DNA from: Pseudorhodoferax soli
Lineage (GTDB): Bacteria; Pseudomonadota; Gammaproteobacteria; Burkholderiales; Burkholderiaceae_C
Assembly (NCBI RefSeq): GCF_003337555.1
Contig: NZ_QPJK01000001.1
Coordinates: 1,364,001-1,428,000 of the forward strand
DNA length: 64,000 nt
Direction of reading: 5' to 3'
The stretch's first letter is position 1, and each line of letters opens with the position of its first letter. The translations under genes were made by a program, and so were the position numbers. This document shows, piece by piece, positions 1-8,000 of this stretch. The notes under the pieces were generated by a model. That model searched no databases. It saw only the letters and a list, made by a program, of their open reading frames with translations, and was not told the origin of the DNA.

Positions 1-249
1 ATGAGCCGCCTGGATTCGGCCCGCATCGCCAGCATCAAGGCAGAGCACGCCAAGCTTTCGTTGGCCGGCACGGCCGTGGCAAGCGACGCCTTCTTCCCGT
101 TCCGCGACGGCCTGGACGTGGTGGTCGACGCGGGCGCGACCTGCGTGATCCAGCCCGGGGGCTCCATGCGCGACCAGGAGGTCATCGATGCCGCCGACGA
201 GCGCGGCGTGGCCATGGTGTTCTCGGGCGTCCGGCACTTCCGCCACTGA
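1..249 (+). CDS. purH: PurH C-terminus (partial): AICAR formyltransferase / IMP cyclohydrolase
   Basis: Only the last 82 codons are in the window; the start lies upstream. The segment carries the end of the AICAR formyltransferase domain, with the conserved stretches [24 protein letters not shown] and the terminal GTRHFRH-like ending (here SGVRHFRH). PurH catalyses the last two steps of de novo IMP synthesis in the cytoplasm. The gene ends at a TGA 30 nt before a strong hairpin, so it is the last gene of its transcript. Identification is firm because this C-terminus is very conserved. Confidence 0.95.
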   Translation: MSRLDSARIASIKAEHAKLSLAGTAVASDAFFPFRDGLDVVVDAGATCVIQPGGSMRDQEVIDAADERGVAMVFSGVRHFRH

Positions 250-281
250 CTCCGCCACTGAACCCGGGCATTCCGCCCAAC

Positions 282-310
282 AAAAAGCCCGCTCTGGCAG
301 CGGGCTTTTT
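282..310. terminator. Bidirectional Rho-independent terminator
   Basis: A perfect 12-bp stem (AAAAAGCCCGCT, loop CTGGC, AGCGGGCTTTTT) is followed by further T residues on the + strand and preceded by A residues, so it reads as a terminator in both directions. It sits between the convergent purH end and the glycine-zipper gene. Confidence 0.93.
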
Positions 311-323
311 TGTGGGCGGCCAT

Positions 324-1067
324 TCAGCGCCAGTGCGGGCGCGGGCCGTAGTAGCGTGGCGGCGGACCGTAGTAGCGCGGTGGCGGGCCGTAGTGGCGGT
401 GCGACAGGTTGGCACCGATCACGCCCAGGCCGATGCCGATGGCCAGCGGGGCCACGTAGGACGAAGGCGCCGTGCTGTAGACCGGCGCCGATTCGTAGAC
501 CGTGGTCACGGGCTCGGTCTGGTAGACCGTGGCCGGCTGCACGTAGGTCGTGCTGGAAATGATGCGGGCCGGCGCCCGCACCGGAGCCTGCTGCGGCGGC
601 ATGCTGCCCACCGGCGTCACCTGCAGCGGAACCGTCGGGCCGGGGTCGTTGGCCATCTGCACCTGGTAGCGGCGGCCGGCGTACTCGTAGACCACGTCGT
701 AGTACGACGTCTGGTTCTGGTAGAAGGTCTGCGTGCTGCAGTTCTGCACGTTGCGGACCTGGTCGGGCTGCTGGCCCTCCACCTGGTTGCCGAGCACCGC
801 ACCGCCCAGTGCGCCGAAAGCCGTTGCGGCGACCTGGCCGCTGCCGCCACCGAAGGCGCTGCCGAGCAGGCCACCGGCGATGGCGCCGACAACGGCTCCG
901 GCTCCCGAGGGCTGCGACGCCGTGACGACCTGCTGGTTGTTGCAGACCAGGCGCGGCACGGCCACCTGCTGCATGACAGGCGTGGCCGAGATCACCGTGC
1001 CGTATTCCTGGGCCAGTACCGAGGCGCTCAGCAGGCTGGCGCCAGCAAGAAGCAAAAGCTTTTTCAT
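324..1067 (-). CDS. Glycine-zipper 2TM envelope protein
   Basis: A 247-aa exported protein. Residues 1-19 form a signal peptide (MKKLLLLAGASLLSASVLA, then QEYG). Residues about 55-95 are a glycine-zipper 2TM segment (AGAVVGAIAGGLLGSAFGGG and AFGALGGAVLGNQVEG) as in the 17-kDa antigen/SlyB-like family, proteins of the outer membrane or periplasm with mostly structural or stress-related roles. A second Gly-rich hydrophobic helix lies near 207-222 (APLAIGIGLGVIGANL). The C-terminus is a repeated YYGPPPR module. A Shine-Dalgarno AAGGAT lies just before the ATG. It is monocistronic and ends at the shared terminator. The exact function is not known. Confidence 0.85.
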   Translation of the reverse strand: MKKLLLLAGASLLSASVLAQEYGTVISATPVMQQVAVPRLVCNNQQVVTASQPSGAGAVVGAIAGGLLGSAFGGGSGQVAATAFGALGGAVLGNQVEGQQPDQVRNVQNCSTQTFYQNQTSYYDVVYEYAGRRYQVQMANDPGPTVPLQVTPVGSMPPQQAPVRAPARIISSTTYVQPATVYQTEPVTTVYESAPVYSTAPSSYVAPLAIGIGLGVIGANLSHRHYGPPPRYYGPPPRYYGPRPHWR

Positions 1068-1159
1068 GGTGATCCTTACGACCTGTGAGCCTGCTGAAAG
1101 TTTAGGCCTTTACACAGGCTTTTCAACGCCCGGGCGGCGCCCGGCGTTGACGGCAGGGG

Positions 1160-2461
1160 TCAGCCGCGGGCCAGCAGGCGGAACACGGCGCGGGCCGCAT
1201 CCACCGTCTGCGCGATGTCCTCGTCGCTGTGGGCCGCGCTGACGAAGCCGGCCTCGTACAGCGCCGGCGCGATGTACACACCGCGCTCCAGCAGGCCGTG
1301 GAACAGCTGGTTGAAGCGCGCGCCGTCGGTGGTCATGACGGTGCGGTAATTCTGCGGCAGCGCGTCCAGCAGGAAGAAACCGAACATGCCGCCTTCGCTG
1401 TCGCCACTGAAAGGCACGCCTTCATCGGCGGCGGCCTGGCGCAAACCGGCCACCAGGGCCTGCGTGCGCCGGGCCAGCGCCTCGTAGAAGCCCGGCTTGC
1501 CGATCTCGTGCAGCGTGGCCAGGCCGCAGGCCGTGGCCACCGGGTTGCCCGACAGGGTGCCCGCCTGGTAGACCGGGCCCAGCGGCGCCAGCTGTTCCAT
1601 GACGGCGCGGCGCCCGCCGAAGGCGGCCAGCGGCATGCCGCCGCCAATGACCTTGCCCAGCACCGTGATGTCGGGCACGAAACCCGGGATCTCGCGGGCA
1701 TAGACGCTCTGGGCACCGCCCAGCGCCACGCGGAAGCCCGTCATCACCTCGTCGAAGACGAACAGCGCGCCGTGCTGCGTGCACAGTTCGCGGCAGCGCC
1801 GGATGAAGGGCACGCTGGCGCGCACGAAGTTCATGTTGCCGGCGATCGGCTCGATCATGAGGCAGGCCAGCGCCGCCCCATGCTCGGCGAAGGCCTGCTC
1901 CAGGCCGGCGAGGTCGTTGTACTCGAGCACCAGCGTGTCCTGCACCACCTCGGGCGGCACGCCGGCGCTGGTCGGGTTGCCGAAGGTCGCCAGGCCCGAG
2001 CCGGCCTTGACCAGCAGCGCGTCGGCGTGGCCGTGGTAGCAGCCCTCGAACTTGATGATCTTCTTGCGGCCGGTGGCGCCGCGCGCCAGCCGGATCGCGC
2101 TCATCGCGGCCTCGGTGCCCGAGCTGACCAGGCGCACCATGTCCATGGACGGCAGGTGCGCGAGGATGGCCTCGGCGAGTTCGATCTCGCGCTCGGTCGG
2201 CGCGCCGAACGAGAAGCCCTGCACGGCAGCCTCCTGCACGGCCGACAGCACGGCGGGATGGCCATGGCCCAGGATCATCGGCCCCCAGGAGCCGATGTAG
2301 TCGATGTAGCGCTTGTCTTCGGCATCCCAGAAGTAAGCGCCCTGGGCGCGCTGCACGAAGCGTGGCACACCGCCCACGGCGCGGAAGGCGCGCACGGGCG
2401 AGTTGACGCCGCCGGGGATCACGCGCTGCGCGCGTGCGAACAGTTCTTCGTTGGTGCTCAT
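1160..2461 (-). CDS. hemL: Glutamate-1-semialdehyde 2,1-aminomutase HemL
   Basis: A 433-aa PLP enzyme that converts glutamate-1-semialdehyde to 5-aminolevulinate in the C5 route to heme. Start chosen at [22 protein letters not shown], the usual N-terminus of the family; a much longer open frame upstream is in another gene. The PLP lysine is K270 in [32 protein letters not shown] (113-127) and FDEVMTGFR (236-244) are the PLP phosphate and ring contacts. It lies 5 nt downstream of the thiD-like gene on the same strand, so the two are probably cotranscribed. Confidence 0.97.
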   Translation of the reverse strand: MSTNEELFARAQRVIPGGVNSPVRAFRAVGGVPRFVQRAQGAYFWDAEDKRYIDYIGSWGPMILGHGHPAVLSAVQEAAVQGFSFGAPTEREIELAEAILAHLPSMDMVRLVSSGTEAAMSAIRLARGATGRKKIIKFEGCYHGHADALLVKAGSGLATFGNPTSAGVPPEVVQDTLVLEYNDLAGLEQAFAEHGAALACLMIEPIAGNMNFVRASVPFIRRCRELCTQHGALFVFDEVMTGFRVALGGAQSVYAREIPGFVPDITVLGKVIGGGMPLAAFGGRRAVMEQLAPLGPVYQAGTLSGNPVATACGLATLHEIGKPGFYEALARRTQALVAGLRQAAADEGVPFSGDSEGGMFGFFLLDALPQNYRTVMTTDGARFNQLFHGLLERGVYIAPALYEAGFVSAAHSDEDIAQTVDAARAVFRLLARG

Positions 2462-2466
2462 GGTGG

Positions 2467-3414
2467 TCAGTGGCGCACGGCGCCTTCGTCGTTGTCGGCC
2501 TCGGGTGGCTCCTCGCCTTCGGCACCGTCCTTGTCCTTGTCCTCGTCCTCGTCCTCTTCGGGCTGGGCCCAGAACATGCGATCGGGCAGCACATGGCCCA
2601 TGCCGGGGCGAAAGCCCCCGTCCAGGCTCTGGTCCAGGTAGGTCAGCGCCTCGCCCACGGCCTCGTTGAGTTCGGCGCCGCTGGCCAGCAGCGCGGCAAG
2701 TGCCGCCGACAGCGTGTCGCCGGCCCCCGTGAACTGCGCCTCGAAGAGTTCGAAGCGCGCATTCGCGAGCACGGTCTGCGGCGTGGCCAGCACGTTGTCC
2801 ACATGCTGGTCCGGCAGCAGGATGCCCGTCACCAGCGTGTAGGGCGCGCCCTTGTCGGCAGCGGCCTTGGCGATGTCGCGCGGCGAGGGGCTGCGCTGGC
2901 TGCTCCAGTCCGGCAACAACCAGCGCCACAGCGTGCTGTGGTTGCCCACCAGCACGGTGGTCTGGGGCAGCATCAGTTCCTGGAAGGCGTCCAGGTAGGC
3001 GTCGATCTGATCCTCTTCCCACCAGGACAGGTTGGGCATGTAGGCCACCACGGGCACGTCGGCGTAGTCGGCGGTCAGTTCGGCGATGGCCGAGAGGTTC
3101 TCGGGGCTGCCGACGAAGCCGACCTTGATGACCTGCACCGCCATGTCCTCGAGCACGGCACGGGCCTGCTCGGTCACGGCTTCCTCGTCGAAGGGGAAAT
3201 GCTCGAAGATCTCGGCGCTGTCGCGCGCATAGCTGCCCGTCACCACGGGCAGCGCATGCGCGCCCACCGATGCGATGGCCACCGCATCGGCCGACAGGCC
3301 GCCTGCGCCGCTGGGGTCATTGGCGTTGAAGACCAGCACGCAGGCCGGGCCGGCGTCCTCGTCCGTGTCGGCCGCGTCGGGTTCGGAACCAGGGGATGCG
3401 GCGGAGTCGTTCAT
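2467..3414 (-). CDS. thiD: ThiD-like hydroxymethylpyrimidine (phosphate) kinase with acidic extensions
   Basis: A 315-aa ribokinase-fold protein. [14 protein letters not shown] (30-43) matches the substrate loop of ThiD, and [14 protein letters not shown] (228-241) carries the GAGD anion hole with catalytic D233. ThiD phosphorylates HMP and HMP-phosphate for thiamine synthesis. Unusual are a 25-residue acidic N-terminus and an acidic C-terminal tail (about 284-315) of Glu/Asp/Lys repeats, absent from typical 265-aa ThiD. It is divergent from rubredoxin and directly upstream of hemL, an order common in Burkholderiales. It could be a pyridoxal or HMP kinase of relaxed specificity; the ThiD assignment is by motif only. 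Confidence 0.8.
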   Translation of the reverse strand: MNDSAASPGSEPDAADTDEDAGPACVLVFNANDPSGAGGLSADAVAIASVGAHALPVVTGSYARDSAEIFEHFPFDEEAVTEQARAVLEDMAVQVIKVGFVGSPENLSAIAELTADYADVPVVAYMPNLSWWEEDQIDAYLDAFQELMLPQTTVLVGNHSTLWRWLLPDWSSQRSPSPRDIAKAAADKGAPYTLVTGILLPDQHVDNVLATPQTVLANARFELFEAQFTGAGDTLSAALAALLASGAELNEAVGEALTYLDQSLDGGFRPGMGHVLPDRMFWAQPEEDEDEDKDKDGAEGEEPPEADNDEGAVRH

Positions 3415-3496
3415 GCGGGCGGCGGGCCTTGGAAAGGGGGGGTTGGAGCGGCGGGCGCTGGAGCCTTGCCACCGGGCATTGCGCCCGGGACGCCTC

Positions 3497-3504
3497 TATA
3501 CAAT
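3497..3504 (+). promoter_or_regulatory. Candidate -10 element of the rubredoxin/pil promoter
   Basis: TATACAAT lies 34 nt before the rubredoxin start in the short gap between the divergent thiD and rubredoxin genes. It resembles a sigma-70 -10 box in otherwise GC-rich DNA. No convincing -35 box was identified, so this is tentative. Confidence 0.4.
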
Positions 3505-3537
3505 CGCCGGCATTCTATTGGAACGCCCCCGAACACT

Positions 3538-3711
3538 GTGACCGACCCTAAAACCTGGATGTGCCTGATCTGCGGCTGGATTTACGACGAAGCGGCAGGC
3601 GCGCCGGACGACGGCATTGCGCCCGGCACCCTGTGGGCCGATGTCCCGATGAACTGGACCTGCCCCGAGTGCGGCGCGCGCAAGGAAGACTTCGAGATGG
3701 TCCAGATCTGA
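3538..3711 (+). CDS. Rubredoxin
   Basis: A 57-aa one-domain electron carrier. Two CxxC knuckles, MCLICGWIYDEAAG and CPECGARKEDFE, bind a single Fe. The spacing and the sequence WTCPECG are classic. The GTG at 3538 is chosen because family members begin MTxxKTWMCLICGW; an in-frame ATG at 3559 would remove residues before the first knuckle. It is divergent from thiD and 25 nt upstream of pilG. Rubredoxin beside thiD/hemL and the pil chemosensory genes is a recurrent betaproteobacterial arrangement; the redox partner is unknown. Confidence 0.93.
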   Translation: MTDPKTWMCLICGWIYDEAAGAPDDGIAPGTLWADVPMNWTCPECGARKEDFEMVQI

Positions 3712-3736
3712 GCGCCAGCCCAGGAACCGCAGCACC

Positions 3737-4126
3737 ATGACGACCGCCACCCCCAGCCTGCGCGTGATGGTGGTCGACGACAGCAACACCATCCGCCGCA
3801 GCGCCGAGATCTTCCTCAAGCAGGGCGGCCACGAGGTATTGCTGGCCGAAGACGGCTTCGACGCGCTGGCCAAGGTCAACGACCACGCGCCGCAGCTGAT
3901 CTTCTGCGACATCCTGATGCCCAAGCTCGATGGCTACCAGACCTGCGCAATCATCAAGCGCAACGCGCGCTTCGCCGACATCCCGGTGGTCATGCTGTCG
4001 TCCAAGGACAGCGTGTTCGACAAGGCGCGCGGCCGCATGGTCGGTTCGCTCGACCACCTGACCAAGCCCTTCACCAAGGACCAGCTGCTGCAGGCCGTGC
4101 TGCAGTACGGGCGCGCTGACGCGTGA
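3737..4126 (+). CDS. pilG: Twitching motility response regulator PilG
   Basis: A 129-aa single REC domain. Phosphoacceptor D58 sits in IFCDILMPKLDGYQTC; the acidic pair is VVDDS (13-17); the conserved lysine is K110 in LTKPFTKD. The residues NTIRRSAEIFL and the YQTCAIIK helix are typical of PilG rather than PilH. PilG is a CheY-like output of the Pil-Chp chemosensory system that controls type IV pilus extension and cAMP. Its stop overlaps the GTG of pilI. No separate pilH (the retraction-linked CheY) exists in the cluster here. Confidence 0.92.
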   Translation: MTTATPSLRVMVVDDSNTIRRSAEIFLKQGGHEVLLAEDGFDALAKVNDHAPQLIFCDILMPKLDGYQTCAIIKRNARFADIPVVMLSSKDSVFDKARGRMVGSLDHLTKPFTKDQLLQAVLQYGRADA

Positions 4127-4620
4127 GCCCGCCCGCCACCGGCAGCGCGATGGCTGAGCCCGACGCCTCCCTCCCCCTGCCGCCCGCGCACTGGCTCGCC
4201 GTGCAGGCCGGCGACCAGCGCTGCCTCGTGCCGCTGGCCCAGGCCGGCGAGATCTTTCCGTGGACCGCCGTGCAGCCCACGCCCTACACGCGCACCTGGT
4301 TCCTGGGCGTGGCCAACCTGCGCGGCGAACTCTGCGGCGTGGTCGATCTGGGGCGCTTCCTGCACCGCGATCAGGAGGCCGCGGCGGCCGACCCCAAGCT
4401 GCTGGGCTTTCATCCCGCCATCGGCCTGAACTGCGCGCTGCGCATCGACCGGCTGCTGGGCCTGCGCGCGGCCGAGGCCTTCGCCCCCTCGGCGGCCGGT
4501 GTGCCGCCAGCACAGGCCTGGCTCGGCCCGCTGCTCACAGATGCCGAGGGCCATTCCTGGCAGACCCTGGACCTGCAGGCGCTGGCGCAGGCGCCCGCCT
4601 TCCTGGCCATCGATGCCTGA
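4123..4620 (+). CDS. pilI: CheW-like adaptor PilI
   Basis: A 165-aa protein with a single CheW domain (about 25-160): HWLAVQAGDQRCLVPLAQAGEI and TWFLGVANLRGELCGVVDLGRFL match the adaptor core. PilI couples the PilJ receptor to the ChpA kinase. The GTG at 4123 overlaps the pilG stop by 4 nt, giving translational coupling; an in-frame ATG at 4150 (MAEPD) is the alternative start. The stop overlaps the start of the mini-PilJ by 8 nt. Confidence 0.9.
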   Translation: MSPPATGSAMAEPDASLPLPPAHWLAVQAGDQRCLVPLAQAGEIFPWTAVQPTPYTRTWFLGVANLRGELCGVVDLGRFLHRDQEAAAADPKLLGFHPAIGLNCALRIDRLLGLRAAEAFAPSAAGVPPAQAWLGPLLTDAEGHSWQTLDLQALAQAPAFLAIDA

Positions 4621-5047
4621 GCGCGCTGCCGCCGGCCTGCACGGCGCCATCGGCGCCATGAACACGCTGCGCGTGCAGATCCAGGACGCGGCCAAGCGCA
4701 TCAAGCGCCTGGGCGAATCGTCCCAGCAGATGGGCGAGATCGCGGCACTGGCCGCCGATCTCGCCGAGCAGGCCCAGGTGCTGGCGCTGAACGCCGCCAT
4801 CCAGGCCGCGCCGGCCAACGCGTCCGGCCAGGGCCTGGCAACCGTGGCGGGCGAGGCACAGCGCCTGGCGGCGCGCTCGGCCGACGCCGCCAGGCTGGTC
4901 GCCGGGCTCGTGCAGGCCCTGCAGTCCGACACGCACGATGCCGCGGCGGCCATGGAGCGCGCCACGCAAGGCGTGGTGGCCGGTGCGCGGCTGCTCGACG
5001 GCATGGCCGTGCCTTCCCCCGTGCCCAGCCCGACAGAACCGACGTGA
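4613..5047 (+). CDS. Truncated, soluble PilJ-like chemoreceptor fragment (mini-PilJ)
   Basis: A 144-aa protein that corresponds only to the cytoplasmic signalling tip of PilJ. KRIKRLGESSQQMGEI (about 27-42), LALNAAIQAA (about 61-70) and GEAQRLAARSADAARLV (about 84-100) align with the PilJ helical hairpin, and QSDTHDAAAAMERATQGVVAGARL continues the same helix before it ends in a Pro/Ser tail. A full PilJ is close to 700 aa with two membrane helices, a periplasmic sensor and a HAMP domain; all are missing, as is the C-terminal part of the hairpin. The usual AGDAGRGFAVVA turn has become PANASGQGLATVA. It overlaps pilI by 8 nt and chpA by 4 nt, so the frame is retained as a coupled gene rather than scattered debris. 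It may be a working soluble adaptor or a decaying receptor; the sequence cannot decide. Confidence 0.8.
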   Translation: MPERAAAGLHGAIGAMNTLRVQIQDAAKRIKRLGESSQQMGEIAALAADLAEQAQVLALNAAIQAAPANASGQGLATVAGEAQRLAARSADAARLVAGLVQALQSDTHDAAAAMERATQGVVAGARLLDGMAVPSPVPSPTEPT

Positions 5048-8000
5048 ACGAGACCACCGCCCCGCCGCTTTCGCCCCACGACCTCGGCCCCGTGGCCTGG
5101 GTGCTCGAAGAACTGCGCCGCACGCTGGACGCTGCCGCCAAATGCCTGCACCGCTACCGGCGCGAGGCCGATGCCGCGGGCACCGCCTTCCACGTGCCCG
5201 GCCTGCAGCACCTGCTCCAGGCCGGACAGCTGCTGCACCAGTGCGCAGGCGCGCTGCATCTGGTCGAGCAGCCGGCCTGCGCCGCGCTGGCCGACGCCAT
5301 GGAAGCCGCCGTGCAGCGTTTCGCTGAGCAGCGCACGCCCTGCACCGACGAAGCCGTCGCACAGGTCGAGCAGGCGGGCCTGGCCATCGTCGAATACCTG
5401 CAGGCCCTGCTGTCGGGCAAGCCCGTGGCACCGGTCGAACTGTTCCCGCAGTACCGCGAGGTGCAGGCGCTGGCCGGTGCCGAGCGCAGTCGCCCTGTCG
5501 ACCTGTGGACGCCGCCGCCTGCCGATGCCGCGCCGCCCGCGCCGCCAGTGCAGTTGCCGGCCGGGATCGAAGCGCTGCAGCCCGGGCCCGCCCTGCGCAG
5601 CCGCCTGGACCAGGCCGTGCTCAAGGTCGTGAAGACCGCCGACCCCGCCGCTGCGCTGGCGCTGCACGACCTGGCCCTGGGCCTGGCCGCTGGCAGCGAC
5701 GCGCCGGCACGGCGCAGCTTCTGGCAACTGGCGGCTGGCTACTTCCAGGCGCTGGCGCTGGGCCTGGTGCCGGCCGACCTGTACACCAAGCGCATCGCCT
5801 CGGGCGTGCTGACGCAGTACGCCGCCCTGGCGCGCGGCGAGGCCGAGCCGGCCGCCGCGCTGCTGCAGGAACTGCTGTTCTACTGCGCCGGCGCCGTGCC
5901 GCCGGCGGACACCGGCCAGGCCGGCACGCTGGCCGCCGTGCGCGCCGCCCATGGCCTGGGCGCCAGCGGCACGGCCGACTACGCGCAGCGCCGTTTCGGC
6001 CGGTTCCCCCCGGCCCTGCTGGCACAGGCGCGCAAACGCATCGCCGCGGCCAGCGAAACCTGGGCGGCCGTGGCCGGCGGCGACGCCCACCAGCTGCGCA
6101 CCGCACACGAGCAGCTGCTGCCACTTGCCGATGCGCTGGCCCGGCTGCACGACGACAGCGCCCCGCTCGCACAGGCCCTGCTGCAGGCCGTCGAAGCCGC
6201 CTGGCGCGTGGGCGGCACGCCGCCCGTGCCGCCCTCGCCTGCGCTGGCGCTCGAAGTGGCCACGGCGCTGCTGTATCTGGACACCGCCTATGCCGACCTG
6301 GACCGCAGCGGCGCCGACCTGCGTGCGCGTGCGGCCCAGCTGGCCGAACGGCTCGCGCTGGTGCGCCAGGGCCAGGCGCCCGAGCCCATGGAAGGCTGGA
6401 TGGAGGCGCTCTACCACGGCGTCAGCGAGCGCCAGACCATGGGCAGCGTGGTGGCCGAACTGGGCCGCACGCTGGCCGAGATCGAGCAGGCACTGGACCA
6501 GTTCTTCCGCGCGCCGCGCGAGAAGGGCGTGCTCGGCAAGGTGGTCGCCCAGCTCACGCAGCTGCGCGGCGTGCTCTCGGTGCTGGACCTGGAGCAGGCC
6601 GCCCATGCCGTGCTGCGCATGCGCGAGACCGTGGACGGCTACATGGCCGACCAGGTGGACGACACAGCCGCGCGCAACACCAGCTTCGAGCGCCTGGGCA
6701 GCAGCCTGGGCGCACTCGGTTTCCTGGTCGGCATGCTGGGCTACCAGCGCCACCTGGCGCAGCAGCTGTTCGTCTACGACGAGGCGCAAGGCCTGTTCCG
6801 CCTGCGCGGGGGCAGCGCGGCGGACGGCGCGGCGCCGGCAGCCGAGCCACCGTCCGACACCGACACCGATACCGATACCGACGCTGAGCTCGACACCGGC
6901 ACCGAATTCGACACCGACACTGAAGTCGAGAGCGCCACCGACGTCGAAACCGAGGCCCATGCCGACACGCATGCCGACCTGCTGCAGATCTTCACCGACG
7001 AGGCCCAGTCCGTCGTGCAGAGCGGCCAGGCCGCGGTGCAGGCGCTGCAGGCCGCGCCCGACGCGCGCGCGCCGCTGGAGCAGCTGCGCCGCGCCTTCCA
7101 CACGCTCAAGGGCAGTGCCCGCATGGTCCAGCAGGAGGGTTTCGGTGCCGCCGCCTGGTCCTTCGAGGAACTGCTGAACGCCCGGCTGGACCAGGGCCAC
7201 GCGGCCGATGCCGCGCTGCTGCAGGCCACCCAGCAGGCGCTGCAGGATCTGGCCGGCTGGATTGCCGACATCGCCGCCGGACGCGACGGCGCGCACCGTC
7301 TGGCGGCCTTGCAGGCGGCGGCCGCCGCCTTGCGCGCGCCACCGCTCGCCGCGGAGTCCGCCCCGTCCGCCGAAGCACTGCAAGCGCCGCGCCCCGATGC
7401 AGGCGACGACGACGACGACCATTTCCGCCAGGTCGGCCCGCTGCGCATCGCGCTGCCGCTCTACAACGCCTTCCTCAACGACGCCGACGAGTGGTCGCGC
7501 CAGTTGCAGACCGAACTCGGCGAATGGGCACTGCAGCAACCGCTGCCGCCCGCAGCCAGCAGCCCCGCGCTGGCCCGTGCGCTGGCCGACAGTGCCGCTG
7601 GGGTGGGCTTCGACGGCCTGGCCCAGCTCGCCGACCTGCTCGCCCGGGTGCTGGGCGGCGCCCCACCCCGCGCCACCCAGCCCGTGCTGGACGCCGCCGA
7701 AGAGATCCGGCGCCTGCTGCACCAGTTCGCAGCCGGCTTTCTCAAGCCCGCGCGCGACGGTGTCGTGCAGGCACTCAAGGCCTTGCAGGAAACCGCGCCG
7801 GAGGGCGCCGCATTCGAGGAAGAGATCGACAACCAGGACGCCCTTGACGCCGACCTCTTCCCTGTCTTCGAGGACGAGGCCGCCGAACTGCTGCCACAGC
7901 TGTCGGCCGCGCTGCGCCGCTGGCAGGCCGCGCAGCCCACGCCGGCCGACGCATCGGCGCGCCAGGCCGTGCTGCGCGCGCTGCACACGCTCAAGGGCAG

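Noticed and set aside
1229-2641. A 470-codon + strand frame opposite hemL
   Set aside because: Antisense of hemL; no recognisable protein features.
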